Assembly (NCBI RefSeq): GCF_900115705.1
Contig: NZ_FOXL01000003.1
Span: 62,001-126,000 of the forward strand
Direction of reading: 5' to 3'
From: Frateuria terrea
GTDB taxonomy: Bacteria; Pseudomonadota; Gammaproteobacteria; Xanthomonadales; Rhodanobacteraceae
DNA: 64,000 nt
In this document: positions 45,274 through 56,000 of the stretch, piece by piece
Position numbering within the stretch: position 1 is the stretch's first letter
Layout: each line of letters opens with the position of its first letter
Position numbers and translations under genes: made by a program
The notes under the pieces: model-generated
What the model was told of the DNA's origin: nothing
Databases searched by the model: none
Seen by the model: only the letters and a program-made list of their open reading frames with translations

Positions 45274-48200
45274 GCGACCACCTCCAGCTCGCGCCCGGCC
45301 AGCACGTTGTCGACGGCCTCGATCAGCGCATCGTCGAAGCGGTGCCGCCACACGCCGGCGTCTGCCCCCAGGCCCACCGCGCGCACGAACAGGTAGATGG
45401 CCTCGCCCAGGTGCTGTTCGCGCGAGTAACGGGGCAGGCGCTGGCGCAGCATGCGGTCGAGCGCCACGGTGTAGAGCAGCGCCTGGAAGCGGTAGTGGTG
45501 CGCGTCCATGGCGACGGCGAGCGCGCTGGGGAGGTAGTCCTCGACGTGCTCGCCCAGGTAGTTGCTCTTGTAGTCGAGCACCCGGTAGCGGCCGTCGTGC
45601 TCGAAGATCAGATCGATCTTGCCGGTCATGCGCCCGCGCAGGTGGCCGCTACTCGCGAACGGCACCAGCGCCGGTTCGCCCAGCGCCGTGCAGGCTTCGC
45701 GCAGGGCGGCCATCGAGGTGTCGTCCAGCGTGTAGTGGAATTCCATCTCGGCCAGCTGCCGCTCGGCCGGCAGCGTGCCCAGACGCAGGCCCGGCAGCAG
45801 CGGCGTGTCGAGGTTGGCCTGCAGCCGGCGGGCGAGTCGCGCGACGAAGGCCTCGCGACCGGCCTCCTCCAGCCGCACGCCGAACTCGCGCAGGCAGCGG
45901 TCGATCAGGTCCTTCTGCACATCCATAGGCTGGCCGATGGTGCGCAGCTCGAACATCGCGTGCATCGCATTGCCGACGTCCGCACCGCGCACACCGGCCA
46001 TCGCGAGCAGCTCCGGATGCGGCGCCGAGTGCAAGGCCGATACGGCCAAGGCATCACCGACTGGCACGGGCGCGCTCTCGTCGCTTGCGGCCTGGTCCTC
46101 CAGCGCGCCGGCGTGCACGCCGCGGGTGAGGTTGGAGAAACTGTAGACCTGGGCCATCGGTCGCGCCGGCGGCAGCGGATGCGCCTGGCGTGTCGGCGCA
46201 TCGTCCTGCACCTGCGGCAGTGATGAGGCATGCCAGGGCCAACCTTCGGCCGACCAGGCCAGCCGAGGGGCGATCGTGGCGAGGTCATCGCCCGCCTCCA
46301 ACCGTTGCAGCAGGCGCTCGATCGAGGCATCCAGCGGCGCACGCTCGGGATCCTTCTGCGGTTCCTTCGCATTGGCCTTGGCCAGCCGGTCGGGCGGCAT
46401 CGCGTAGACGTGGCAGGCGTGGACCGCGCGGGTCAGCGCCACGTACAGCACGCGGTAGCGCTCGTCCTGGCCTTCAGCGTCGTACTGCGCCTTGGCCGCC
46501 TTGCCGAAGCCGACCACGCGCCGGCCGCACAGCGGCTCGTGGATGGCCACATCGGTGTCCCTGTCGTTGCGGCAGTGGTTCCACATCAGCGGCAGGAACA
46601 CCACCGGGAACTCCAGGCCCTTGCTGGCGTGCAGGGTCAGCAGGCGCACGCGGTGCGCGTCGGTTTCGATGCGCAGCTGGCGTTCCTCCGCCGCATCGCC
46701 GCCGGCGTCCTCGCCGTCGCGTTGGCGGGCCAGCCAGTCGAGCAGCTGCGCAGGGCCCGGCGTGGCCTCGGCCTGCGCCTGCAGGAGCTCTCCCAGGTGG
46801 CGCAGGTCGGTGAGCGCGCGCTCGCCGTCTTCGCCGGCCAGCAGCCGCGGCGCGGCATGCTCGATCAGCGCGCGCACGACGGCGAGCACGCCTTCACGCT
46901 GCCAGCGCGCGCGCCAGGCGGCGAACTGCTGCTCGTACGCCAGCCACGCATCGGGCTGCTCGCGCAGCGCCTTGAGTGCGGAGTAAGTCAGGCCGTACAA
47001 CCGGGTGGCGAGCGCGGCGCGCACCGCGCCCTCGTCACTGGCGTGTTCGACCGCATGCAGCAGCACGTGCAGCTCGCGCGCCGCCGGCAGGTCGAACACG
47101 CTGCTGCGACCGGCGCCGACGCAGGGCACGCGGTAGCGCTGCAGCAGTGCGCGCAGCGCGGTAATGTCGGCGTTGCCCGGCAGCAGTACGGCGATGTCGC
47201 CGGGCGCCAACGGCGCCTCGCCGATGCGGTGGCGACCGTCGCCCAGCATGGACGCGATCTGCGCGGCGCACGCTTCCAGCGCGGCGCGGCGGCGGGCCGG
47301 CGCGCTTTCGGGTACGTCGACGTTGAAGTGCAGTTGCAGCGGTTGCGCTAACGGCACGCCATCAATGCTCAGCGGCGCGTGGTCGCGGCGGCCAGCGGCG
47401 TGCACCTCTTCATAGCGGATCGGCGTATCGGGCGCGCGGCCCAATGTCTTGCCGACCAGCGCGTAGAACTGGTTGGTCGCCTCGACCAGGCCGCTGGCGG
47501 AGCGCTGGTTCACGCCCAGCCGCAGCACCTCGTCGGCGGCATCCGCGGCGGCCAGGTACGCCTGGATGTCGCCACCGCGGAAGCGATAGATCGCCTGCTT
47601 GGGGTCGCCGATCATCACCAGCCGGCCGCGCGCAGCACCGTCGCGGTCGCGGTAGATGGCGTCGAGGATGGCGTACTGCTGCGCGTCGGTGTCCTGGAAC
47701 TCGTCCACCAGCGCGATCGGCCACTGCGCGAACAGGCGTTCGGCGAGCCGCCGGTCCAATCGCCCCAGCGCACCGCCCACGCGCGCGATGAGTTCATCGA
47801 AGGTGAGCTGGCCGCGCGCAGCCAGGCGCTCGGCGCGCCAGGCGTCGACCTGGGCCAGCCAGCCCTGCCACGCATGCACATGATCGGCGTACTGGGCGTA
47901 GCCGAGCATGCGGCAAGCCTTGGCGGCGAGGATCAGCGCAGGATCGTCCACCAGCGCGCTTGCTTGTGCAGGATCAAGAAACTTCTCGGGCTTGGCGAGG
48001 TAATCCAGGTGGGTCTGGGAAGGCAGCTTGTCGCGGTCGCGCATCCAGCTTGCTAGCGCCCGCAAAGCATTTTTCAAGCTGGTGACGTCATCGCCCTTCT
48101 TTGGTGTCTTCGCCCAGATGCCCGGCCGGTCCGCGAAGGCTTCCAACTCGGCGGCCTTGGATACCGTTGTCAGCTGAGCCAGCTCGTCCTCGCTCGGTAC

Positions 48201-48818
48201 CCACAACTCGACACCCGGGCGTAGGTAAGCCCTGAGCAGCTTGCGCAATTCCGTCAAAGAAGCCGGCGCGACCGGTGGCGGCGCTGCCGCGCCCTGCTGC
48301 AGCTGGCGCCACAGGTCCTCGGCCCACTCGTCGAGCAGGGCCTCGGCCGAAACCAGTTCGCCGGCCTGCAGGCTGGCGCCGCTCTCGAACGGATAGTCGC
48401 CGAGGATGCGCTTGCACAGGCCGTGCAGCGTGGTGACCGGCGCACGATCGAGGTCGGCCAGCGCGAGCCGCAGGCGCAAGCGGTCACGCCCGGCCTGCGC
48501 GGCATCGGTGCGCCAGCGCGCGTGCAGCCAGGCAAGGTCGGCCGGTGCGTCGGCCCGCGATTCGGACGGCCGGGCGAGCGCCTGGTCCTCGGCCCAGGCC
48601 AGCCGGGCGCGCAGCCGCTCGCGCAGTTCCTGCGCGGCGGCGTCGGTGAAGGTGGTCACCACGATCTGTGCGGGCGAAAGGGCATGCTCCAGCAGCAGGC
48701 GCAGGTACAGCACCGAGATCGTCCAGGTCTTGCCGGTGCCGGCGCTGGCCTCGATCAGCGTGCGGCCAGGGCTGGCCAGGTCCAGCGCGGTCCAGTCGCG
48801 GGCGACGGTGGGGCTCAT
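45270..48818 (-). CDS. recB: Exodeoxyribonuclease V subunit beta, RecB
   Basis: An 1182-residue helicase-nuclease. UvrD-type motifs: LIEASAGTGKTWTI (Walker A), VVTTFTDAAAQELRERL, ALVDEFQDTDAQQYAIL (Walker B), VMIGDPKQAIYRFRGGDI, LLTLHASKGLEFPVVFLP and RVLYVALTRAVHACHV. The C-terminal nuclease domain has GKIDLIFEHDGRYRVLDYKS with the catalytic D-x-K. The ATG at 48818 overlaps the recC stop; the open frame further upstream is recC antisense-frame noise. Confidence 0.95.
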   Translation of the reverse strand: MSPTVARDWTALDLASPGRTLIEASAGTGKTWTISVLYLRLLLEHALSPAQIVVTTFTDAAAQELRERLRARLAWAEDQALARPSESRADAPADLAWLHARWRTDAAQAGRDRLRLRLALADLDRAPVTTLHGLCKRILGDYPFESGASLQAGELVSAEALLDEWAEDLWRQLQQGAAAPPPVAPASLTELRKLLRAYLRPGVELWVPSEDELAQLTTVSKAAELEAFADRPGIWAKTPKKGDDVTSLKNALRALASWMRDRDKLPSQTHLDYLAKPEKFLDPAQASALVDDPALILAAKACRMLGYAQYADHVHAWQGWLAQVDAWRAERLAARGQLTFDELIARVGGALGRLDRRLAERLFAQWPIALVDEFQDTDAQQYAILDAIYRDRDGAARGRLVMIGDPKQAIYRFRGGDIQAYLAAADAADEVLRLGVNQRSASGLVEATNQFYALVGKTLGRAPDTPIRYEEVHAAGRRDHAPLSIDGVPLAQPLQLHFNVDVPESAPARRRAALEACAAQIASMLGDGRHRIGEAPLAPGDIAVLLPGNADITALRALLQRYRVPCVGAGRSSVFDLPAARELHVLLHAVEHASDEGAVRAALATRLYGLTYSALKALREQPDAWLAYEQQFAAWRARWQREGVLAVVRALIEHAAPRLLAGEDGERALTDLRHLGELLQAQAEATPGPAQLLDWLARQRDGEDAGGDAAEERQLRIETDAHRVRLLTLHASKGLEFPVVFLPLMWNHCRNDRDTDVAIHEPLCGRRVVGFGKAAKAQYDAEGQDERYRVLYVALTRAVHACHVYAMPPDRLAKANAKEPQKDPERAPLDASIERLLQRLEAGDDLATIAPRLAWSAEGWPWHASSLPQVQDDAPTRQAHPLPPARPMAQVYSFSNLTRGVHAGALEDQAASDESAPVPVGDALAVSALHSAPHPELLAMAGVRGADVGNAMHAMFELRTIGQPMDVQKDLIDRCLREFGVRLEEAGREAFVARLARRLQANLDTPLLPGLRLGTLPAERQLAEMEFHYTLDDTSMAALREACTALGEPALVPFASSGHLRGRMTGKIDLIFEHDGRYRVLDYKSNYLGEHVEDYLPSALAVAMDAHHYRFQALLYTVALDRMLRQRLPRYSREQHLGEAIYLFVRAVGLGADAGVWRHRFDDALIEAVDNVLAGRELEVVA

Positions 48819-51800
48819 GCGGCCACCGCCACGTGAAGGTTGATCAGGTGCCGCAGCCGTTCGGCGAACGCCTGCAGTTCGACGAACGCAGGCTGGCCCG
48901 GCGAGAAGTCCGCGTCGCCGGCGAGCAGCCAGGCGTAACCCGGCGCGTAGTCGCGCTCGCCGGGATGGCCGAAGCTGCCGGCCCAGGTCTGCTGTGCCCT
49001 GTCCGGACGCTCGTCCAGCGCGGCCCAACTGGTCCTGGGGAAGTACGGTAGCGGATGGCATTGGGCCTGGCGCCACAGATCGAGCAACGCGCGGACGCGC
49101 GCCGCCAGATCCTCGCGCATCGCTTGCGCTGTCTGGAGGCCCGCCGTGCGATAGGCATCATCCCAGTCGTTGAACATCGACTCCCAGGCGTGCTCGTCGC
49201 CGTCGGCGAGCAAGCACGCACGTACAGGCGTGGCCGGCTCGGTGACCAGGCGCAGCAGCGCCCACTCGATGAAGAACGGTACCCGCTCGCGGAAGCCGAG
49301 CTTGTCCTCGGCCTTGCCGGGATAGACGTCGAATTGCCAACGGGCCTCACCGGTGCTCCAGACGCGATCGAGCGTCCCTTCGACCAGCAGGCCGACCACC
49401 GGCTCCAGCAACGTCACCGGCGTGCGATGCGGCAGCGCACCGGCGAACAGCGGATGGTCGGCGGCGCGCGCGAGCAGGACCTGCACCTTGGCGCGCTCCT
49501 TCATCCATGCCTCGACCCCCAGACGCCCCGGCGGCAGCAATCCGCTCAGTCGCAGCCACGCTGGCGCTTGCTCATGCAGTTCGAACCGGTTGCCGAGTGC
49601 CTCGAAGAAGAGCTGCTGGGACACCCGCTCCAGCGCCGGGATGTCGTCACTGAGACGCTCTCGTCCCTGCAGGCGATCATCTTCCAGCGCGTCCAGGCGC
49701 ACGTGCAACTGGCCCGCCAGCACCTGGCGCGAGGGATCACGGAACCAGGCCCGCACCTCGCGCAGCGGGATCGGCGCGGCTTCGGCGGCCGCCTCCTGCA
49801 CAGGCGCGCCATCGAGGAAAGGACGCGGCGCCTCGGCGCCCGCGCGCATCGCGGCGAAGCCGGCGTCGTAGCAGCACAGCCGCGGGTCGCTGCCGTCGAA
49901 GTAACGTGCGTCGAACGGCTGCAGCGGGTGGCGCACCCGCCACGGGCGGCGGAACTTGCGTGTCGTACCCGGTGGCAGCGGCTGTTCGTCGATGTCCGCG
50001 TCGACCGCGCGCAAGTGCGCCTGCTCGTCGAGAAACTGCATCAGTTCGGCCAGCGGCGCGGCCGGATTGCGCGGCTTGCCGTCGCGCACGCCCTCGGCGA
50101 GATAGGACAGGTGCAGCACTTCGCGCGCGGCCATCACCGTTTCCAGGAACAGGTAGCGGTCGTCGTTGCGCACGTCGCGGTCGCCCAGGCGGCGGTGGCG
50201 CGCCATCAGGTCGAGCCCGGCGTCGCTGGCATTGCGTGGGAACTCGCCGTCGTTGAGCCCGAGCACGGCGACCACTTCGAACGGGATCGCACGCTGCGGA
50301 ACCATGCCGCAAAAGGTGACGCCACCGAGCAGGAAGCGCTGACGCTCCGGCGCGGCGGCCAGGCGCTCGCGCAGCACGTCGCGCACCACCACGAAATCGA
50401 GCAGCGGATCGAGCCCGCAATCGGCGGTTTCCGCTGCGGTGGCCTGGATGAAGCGACGCAGCAGCGCCAGCGCCTCGACCGCCTGACCGTCGCGCGCGTC
50501 GATGCGGAACAGCGCGTCGAGCAGTTGTTCCAGTCGCGTGGCCCAGGCCGACGCGGTGCGCGGTTGCGCCGCGTCGCGCTGCAGCGCGGCCAGTTCCAGC
50601 AGCAGGCGGTCGAGGGCGCCGAGCACCTGCGCCTGCGGGCCGTGCACGCCTTCGACCGGCCACAGCTCGCCGTCCGGCAGCGACCAGGCTTCGCCCTGCC
50701 CTGCGGCATCGTCGCCCATGGCATAGCCGGCGAGCAGCCGGTCCATGCCCCAGGCGAAGGTGGTTTCCTCGATCGGCGGCACGCCGAAGCGCGCGCGGTG
50801 TTCGCCGTCCAGCGCCCAGGCCACGCGGCTCTGGCGCAGCCAACGGGTGAGCGTTTCGCGGTCGCCCTCGCAGAGCGCCAGCGCGCGGGCGATCTCGGGG
50901 ACCTCGAGCAGGTCGAGCAGCTCGGGCGCGCCCAGCCGGGCGTCCGAAATGCCGAGCAGGCGGCTGAACGCTTCGAGCATCGGATGCGTACGTGCCACCG
51001 CCACGTCGGCCAGGTGGTAAGGCAGCGGGCCGTGTGCGCGGCCGGGCTCGCCAAACACCACCGGCAGCAGCGGCACGTAGGCCTGGATGTCCGGCGCCAT
51101 CACGACGATGTCGGAGGGCTTCAGTTCCGGGCGCTCGCTGAGCTCCTGCAGCAATACGTCGCGCAGCACTTCCAGTTCGCGCAGGCGCGTGTGGCACAGG
51201 TGTATGCGCAGGGAGCGGTCGACCATGGCCGTGGCGTAACCGCCGGCGAGCGGCGCGGTGCGCGCCGGGTCGAGCTGGCGCAGGCTTTCCTGCAGGCGTT
51301 GCAGCAGACCGCCGCCTTCGATCGGGCGCTCGTCCTGCCAGTGGCGCACGTCCATGCGGATGGCGTCGTCGACCTCCTGCAGGTTGAGCATGAAGTGCTG
51401 GCCCATGCGGCCCCAGTCGGCCAGCAGCGGGTGGCCCAGCTGCTGGAAGAACCGCTCGGAGTCCTCGGTGAAGTCGGTACGCCGGGCCAGCTCGCGCAAC
51501 TGGGCGCGCTCGCCGCGCAGGCCGGCCCAGTATTCACGGCAGGGATCGGGTACGTAGAGCACGACGGGGCGCACCTGGGCTACCGCGCGCAGCAGATCAA
51601 GCTCTGCCGGCGCCAGGTGGCTCACGCCGAAGATGTGCAGCGGCTCGAAGGTGGCCTGTTTTTCCGGATGCCTGGCGAGCTCGCGTACCAGCGCATGCAC
51701 CCGTTCCCCACGGTGCGGCGTGCCGATAGCCACATGCAGCTGGCGCCACAGCGGCGCCATGAAGGTCGGCTCGGGGATGTCGTCCCGACCCCGCTCCCAC

Positions 51801-52285
51801 GCCTGCAGCCAGTCGGGCCGGTAGGTCAGGTACTGGGTGTACAACCGGGCCAGGCGGTCGGCGAGCTGGTAGCGCCGGCGCGCGGCATCGCCGCTGTCCA
51901 GGTAGGCGCGCACCTGCGGGTCGTCGATGCCCGGCAGCAGTTCGTGGATGCGCCAGCGCAGCCGGTCGCGGCGGAACGGCGCCAGCGCCACCGCGGCGCT
52001 GTCCAGCACGGCGAGCGCCAGTTCATCCAGCCAGGTGCTGGGCAGGGTGATGCGCAGGTTGGCGACGATGCCGCCGCTGCCACGCTTGCCCGCCAGCGCG
52101 CCGGCCAGCCAGTGGCGCATGCCCGGGTGTGCGGCGATCACCGTCTGCGGTGCCAGCACGTTGGCCGGCGGTGCCGCGTCGAGCAGCGCCACCAGCGGAT
52201 CCAGCAGCGCCTCCAGCCGGCTGGCGCGGATCACGGAAAGCCCGCGGGTCAGGTCGTCGGGGGAGAAGGCTGCCATGTCGCTCAT
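48815..52285 (-). CDS. recC: Exodeoxyribonuclease V subunit gamma, RecC
   Basis: An 1156-residue protein (E. coli RecC 1122). It starts with SVIRASRLEALLDPL, and shows family segments LHIFGVSHLAPAELDLLR, SDIVVMAPDIQAYVPLL, GALPYHLAD-like PLPYHLADVAVAR, FCGMVPQRAIPFEVVAVLGLNDGEFP in part and HPLQPFDARYF. RecC is the inactive-helicase scaffold that recognises Chi. I use ATG 52285; the ORF continues upstream to 53122 without similarity. It is first of recC-recB-recD, joined by ATGA overlaps. The usual ptrA is absent. Confidence 0.94.
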   Translation of the reverse strand: MSDMAAFSPDDLTRGLSVIRASRLEALLDPLVALLDAAPPANVLAPQTVIAAHPGMRHWLAGALAGKRGSGGIVANLRITLPSTWLDELALAVLDSAAVALAPFRRDRLRWRIHELLPGIDDPQVRAYLDSGDAARRRYQLADRLARLYTQYLTYRPDWLQAWERGRDDIPEPTFMAPLWRQLHVAIGTPHRGERVHALVRELARHPEKQATFEPLHIFGVSHLAPAELDLLRAVAQVRPVVLYVPDPCREYWAGLRGERAQLRELARRTDFTEDSERFFQQLGHPLLADWGRMGQHFMLNLQEVDDAIRMDVRHWQDERPIEGGGLLQRLQESLRQLDPARTAPLAGGYATAMVDRSLRIHLCHTRLRELEVLRDVLLQELSERPELKPSDIVVMAPDIQAYVPLLPVVFGEPGRAHGPLPYHLADVAVARTHPMLEAFSRLLGISDARLGAPELLDLLEVPEIARALALCEGDRETLTRWLRQSRVAWALDGEHRARFGVPPIEETTFAWGMDRLLAGYAMGDDAAGQGEAWSLPDGELWPVEGVHGPQAQVLGALDRLLLELAALQRDAAQPRTASAWATRLEQLLDALFRIDARDGQAVEALALLRRFIQATAAETADCGLDPLLDFVVVRDVLRERLAAAPERQRFLLGGVTFCGMVPQRAIPFEVVAVLGLNDGEFPRNASDAGLDLMARHRRLGDRDVRNDDRYLFLETVMAAREVLHLSYLAEGVRDGKPRNPAAPLAELMQFLDEQAHLRAVDADIDEQPLPPGTTRKFRRPWRVRHPLQPFDARYFDGSDPRLCCYDAGFAAMRAGAEAPRPFLDGAPVQEAAAEAAPIPLREVRAWFRDPSRQVLAGQLHVRLDALEDDRLQGRERLSDDIPALERVSQQLFFEALGNRFELHEQAPAWLRLSGLLPPGRLGVEAWMKERAKVQVLLARAADHPLFAGALPHRTPVTLLEPVVGLLVEGTLDRVWSTGEARWQFDVYPGKAEDKLGFRERVPFFIEWALLRLVTEPATPVRACLLADGDEHAWESMFNDWDDAYRTAGLQTAQAMREDLAARVRALLDLWRQAQCHPLPYFPRTSWAALDERPDRAQQTWAGSFGHPGERDYAPGYAWLLAGDADFSPGQPAFVELQAFAERLRHLINLHVAVAA

Positions 52286-52323
52286 GATAGCGGCGCCCCA
52301 TCGCAGATCCCGCGACGCGCAGG

Positions 52324-53040
52324 CTACCGGCGCGTCGCCGGCGGCGGGAAGGCGAGCACCTGCTCGGTGTAGGTCTCCACCAGCGCACTGAACGGCCGGC
52401 CCTGCGCATCCTCCAACAGGGCGCGGTGCTGCAGCAGCTGGTGCGGCAGCACGAGCGGCTGGCTGCCGGCGGCTGGCAGGCCGTGCATCTCCCAACCCTC
52501 CGGCAGCGGCGACCACAGCAACCGCGCGGACAGCGTGTGGCGGCGGAAGCGCAGCGGCGCGACCACCTTGCCGAAGGGCGTGTCGCCGTGGTCGAGCGCC
52601 TGGTTCATCGCCCCGGTGAGATGTGCGGGCAGGTACCAGTTGTCGGCTTCGGAGAGCACATGGTCGCCGCAGGCCAGCTGCACGCGGCGGTAGCGCACCG
52701 GCGTGCCGGCCTCGATGCCGAGCGCACGGCGCAGGTCCTCGGGCAGCGGCTTGCTCACCTTGCGGTCGCGCCGGGCGAACACCTTGGGCGTGGTTGCCAG
52801 GCGATGCGCGCCACACCAGCGCTCCAGCGTGAGCGTGGCGCTCGGATGGCTGAGCAGGTCGGCGTTGAGCGTCTGCAGCAGGGCCAGCGCCTCGGCACGG
52901 GCCAGCGGCGTGTCCGGCCACTGGGCCGCGGCGGCGGTCACCGGAAGCAGCACGCCGAGCCACAGCGCAGGCAGGCATCGCCATCGCGCCGCGCGGGTGG
53001 TCCTGGCGGCGCCGTGCGATGCCGCGCGATCGTCCTGCAT
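52324..53040 (-). CDS. Exported chorismate-lyase-like protein
   Basis: A 238-residue protein. Residues 1-38 look like a signal peptide with a long basic n-region (ALWLGVLLPVTAAAAQ). The rest resembles the chorismate lyase/UTRA fold: VRYRRVQLACGDHVLSEADN, YLPAHLTGAMNQALDHGDTP, FGKVVAPLRFRRHTL, like UbiC's motif of arginine, LCGDGEPW and LGxxPLG. UbiC is cytosolic, so an exported relative is unusual. It lies 41 nt after the RND pump gene and 38 nt before recC on the same strand. Function is unknown. Confidence 0.6.
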   Translation of the reverse strand: MQDDRAASHGAARTTRAARWRCLPALWLGVLLPVTAAAAQWPDTPLARAEALALLQTLNADLLSHPSATLTLERWCGAHRLATTPKVFARRDRKVSKPLPEDLRRALGIEAGTPVRYRRVQLACGDHVLSEADNWYLPAHLTGAMNQALDHGDTPFGKVVAPLRFRRHTLSARLLWSPLPEGWEMHGLPAAGSQPLVLPHQLLQHRALLEDAQGRPFSALVETYTEQVLAFPPPATRR

Positions 53041-53081
53041 GCGTCTTCCCCGGATGGTCGATCGGGGAAGTGTAGCGAGGG

Positions 53082-56000
53082 CTACACCTCCAGCCGATCC
53101 TGCGGCCGCGCCACCACCGCATACAACGCCGGCATCAGGAACACGCTGATCAGCAGGCGGGTGAACAGGCCGCTGACGATCACCAGCGCGAACGGCCGCT
53201 GCGTATCGGTGCCCACGCCGGTGGCCAGTGCCGCCGGCAACAGGCCAAGCGCGGCGACCAGCGCGGTCATCATGATCGGACGCAGGCGCAGGATCGCCGC
53301 CGCGCGGACCGCCTCGGCCAGCGGCGTGCCATTGCGGCGCAGTTCGTTGACGTAGGAGATGTACACCACCGCGGTCTGCACCGAGACGCCGAACAGCGCC
53401 AGGAACCCGATCCCCGAGGACACCGAGAACGGCGTGCCGGTGAGCCACAGCGCCACCAGTCCCCCGACCGGCGCCGACAAGACCACGCCGAGCACGGTGA
53501 TGAAGGGGAACTTGAAGTTGCTGTAGAGCGTGAACAGCAGCAGGAAGATCAGCGCCAGGGTCAGCGGCACGATCACGTTGAGCTGCGCGCGCGAGGCGGT
53601 GTATTCGGAGTACTCGCCGCCCCAGTCGGCGCGATAGCTCTGCGGCAGCTTCACCTGCTTGCCGACCTGCGCCATCGCGTCCTCCACCGCACCGGCCAGG
53701 TCGCGCCCTTCCACCGAGAACTGCACGCCGATGTAGCGCGAGTTGTTCTCGCGGTAGATGAAGGAGGCACCGTCGGTGACGTGGATGTCCGCCAGCGTCT
53801 TGAGCGGAATCTGCTGGCCGGCCGGGGTGGCGACCAGGATGTTGCCGATCGCCTGCGGATCGTCGCGGTAGGGCTTGTCCAGCCGCACCACGAGGTCGAA
53901 CTGCTTCTCGCCCTGGATCACCTGGGTGGCCACGTCGCCGCCGATCGCGGTCTGGATCAGCCCGTTGATGTCGTCGACGTTGAGCCCGTAGCGGGCGATC
54001 GCCGCGCGATCGATGACGATGCTCAGGGATGGCTGCCCCAGCTCCTGCACCAGCGACACATTGTGGATACCTCGCACCCGCTCGAGCACGTGCTTGATCG
54101 CCTTGCCCTTCTTCTGCAGCGTGTCCAGGTCGGGACCGAACACCTTCACCGCCAGGGCGCTCTTGAGGCCCGTCTCGGCCTCGTCCACCGCGTCCTCGGC
54201 CGGTTGGGTGTAGTTGAAGACGATGCCGGGGAAGGCGGCGAGCTTCTTGTTGATCGCCTCGATCAGCTCGGGCTTGGTGCGGTACGCGCCGTGCCACTCC
54301 GAATACGGCTTCAGCGCGACATAGAACTCGACGTTGAAGAAGCCGGTGGCGTCGGTGCCGTCGTCCGGGCGGCCCAGTTCGGAGGCGACCGTGGTGACCT
54401 CCGGGAACGAGCGCAGGATCTTCCTGATCTGCGGGGTGACCTTGGCCGACTCGTCGAAGGAGATCGTGTAGGGCATGGTCGCGCGCACCCACAGTGCGCC
54501 CTCGTCCAGGTGCGGCATGAACTCCGCGCCGATGCCCGGTATCAGCAGCAGCGACGCGCCCAGCAGCAAGGCCGAGGCGACGATGGTGCCGCGCGCGTGC
54601 GCCAGGCAGACATCCAGCCCCTTCGCGTAGGCCGACTTGATCCATTCGAAGACCGCGTTGCGCCGCTCCCGCACGCCCTTGCGCATGAGCCACGAGCACA
54701 GCACCGGCAGCAGCGTCAACGTGACCACCAGCGAGCCGACCAGCGCGAACACCATGGTGTCGGCCATCGGCTTGAACAGCGTGCCGGACGGGCCGGACAG
54801 CACGTAGATCGGCAGGAAGCTGACCACGATCACCGCCACCGCGTAGAACAGTGGCCGGTCCACCTCGGCCGCGGCGTCGCGGATGATCTCCACGACGTCG
54901 AAGTGCTCGCCTTCGCGGTCGGCGATCTGCCGGTAGATGTTTTCCACCATCACCACCGCCGCATCGACCAGGATGCCGAAGTCCACCGCGCCGATCGACA
55001 GCAGGTTGGCCGAGGCGTGCTGCAGGTCCAGGCAGGTGAAGGCGAAAAGCAGCGCCAGCGGGATGGTGGCGGCCACGATCAGGCCGGCGCGCACGTCGTA
55101 GAGGAAGAAGATCAGCACCACGACCACCAGCAGCATGCCGCGCACGAGGTTTTCGCGCACGATCCGCGTGGTCAGCGCGACCAGGTCGCTGCGGTCGTAG
55201 AACGGATGGATCTTGATGTCGCCCGGCAGGACGTGTTCGTTGAGTTCCTTCGTCTTGGCCTCGACGCGACGGAGCACGTCCTGGGTCTTCTCGCCGGTGC
55301 GCAGCGAGATCACGCCTTCCACCGCGTCGTCCTGGTTCTCGTAGCCGAATTCGCCCAGCCGCGGCGCAATGCCGACGGCGACGCGGCCGACGTCCTTGAC
55401 CAGCACCGGCTTGCCGTCGTGCACGGCCAGCACCACGTTGCCGATGTCTTCGAGCGTGACCAGCCGGCCGACGCCGCGCACGTAGTAGAACTGCCCGCCC
55501 TGGGAGTAGAAGCCGCCGCCGGCGTTGGCGTTGTTGGCGCCGAGCGCGGCCTGCACCTGCGTTGCACTGAGGCCGGCGCCGGCGAGCTTCACCGGATCGA
55601 GCAGCACCTGATACTGCATGGTGCCGCCGCCGAAGCCGGAGTCGTCGGCCACGCCGGGCACGGCGCGGTACTGCGGCTCGATGACCCAGTCCTCGATGGT
55701 CTTGAGTTCCGCCGGCGTGCGGTCGGAACTTTGCAGCACGTAGCGGTAGATCAGCCCCGAGGGCGAGGACATCGGCGAGACCGACGGCGCGATGCCGTCG
55801 GGCAGTTCGAGGTCGCCGAGCCGGTTGAAGACTTCCTGGCGGTCGAGCTCGTAGTCGCTGCCGCCGGCGAAATTGAGCGTCACGTCGGACAGGCCGTACA
55901 GCGACACCGAACGCGTGCTGGTGGTCCTGGGAATGCCGGTCATGCCCCGCTCGACCGGCACCGTGATCAGCCGCTCGACTTCCTCGGCGGTGTGGCCGGG

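Noticed and set aside
49055-52372. 1105-codon ORF on the plus strand opposite recC
   Set aside because: It is antisense to a clearly recognisable RecC; composition is Arg/Gln/His-rich low-complexity sequence typical of shadow frames in GC-rich DNA.
52286-53122. Upstream extension of RecC to a 1435-residue protein
   Set aside because: The extra residues are another frame of the chorismate-lyase-like gene and do not resemble RecC; ATG 52285 fits the family length.
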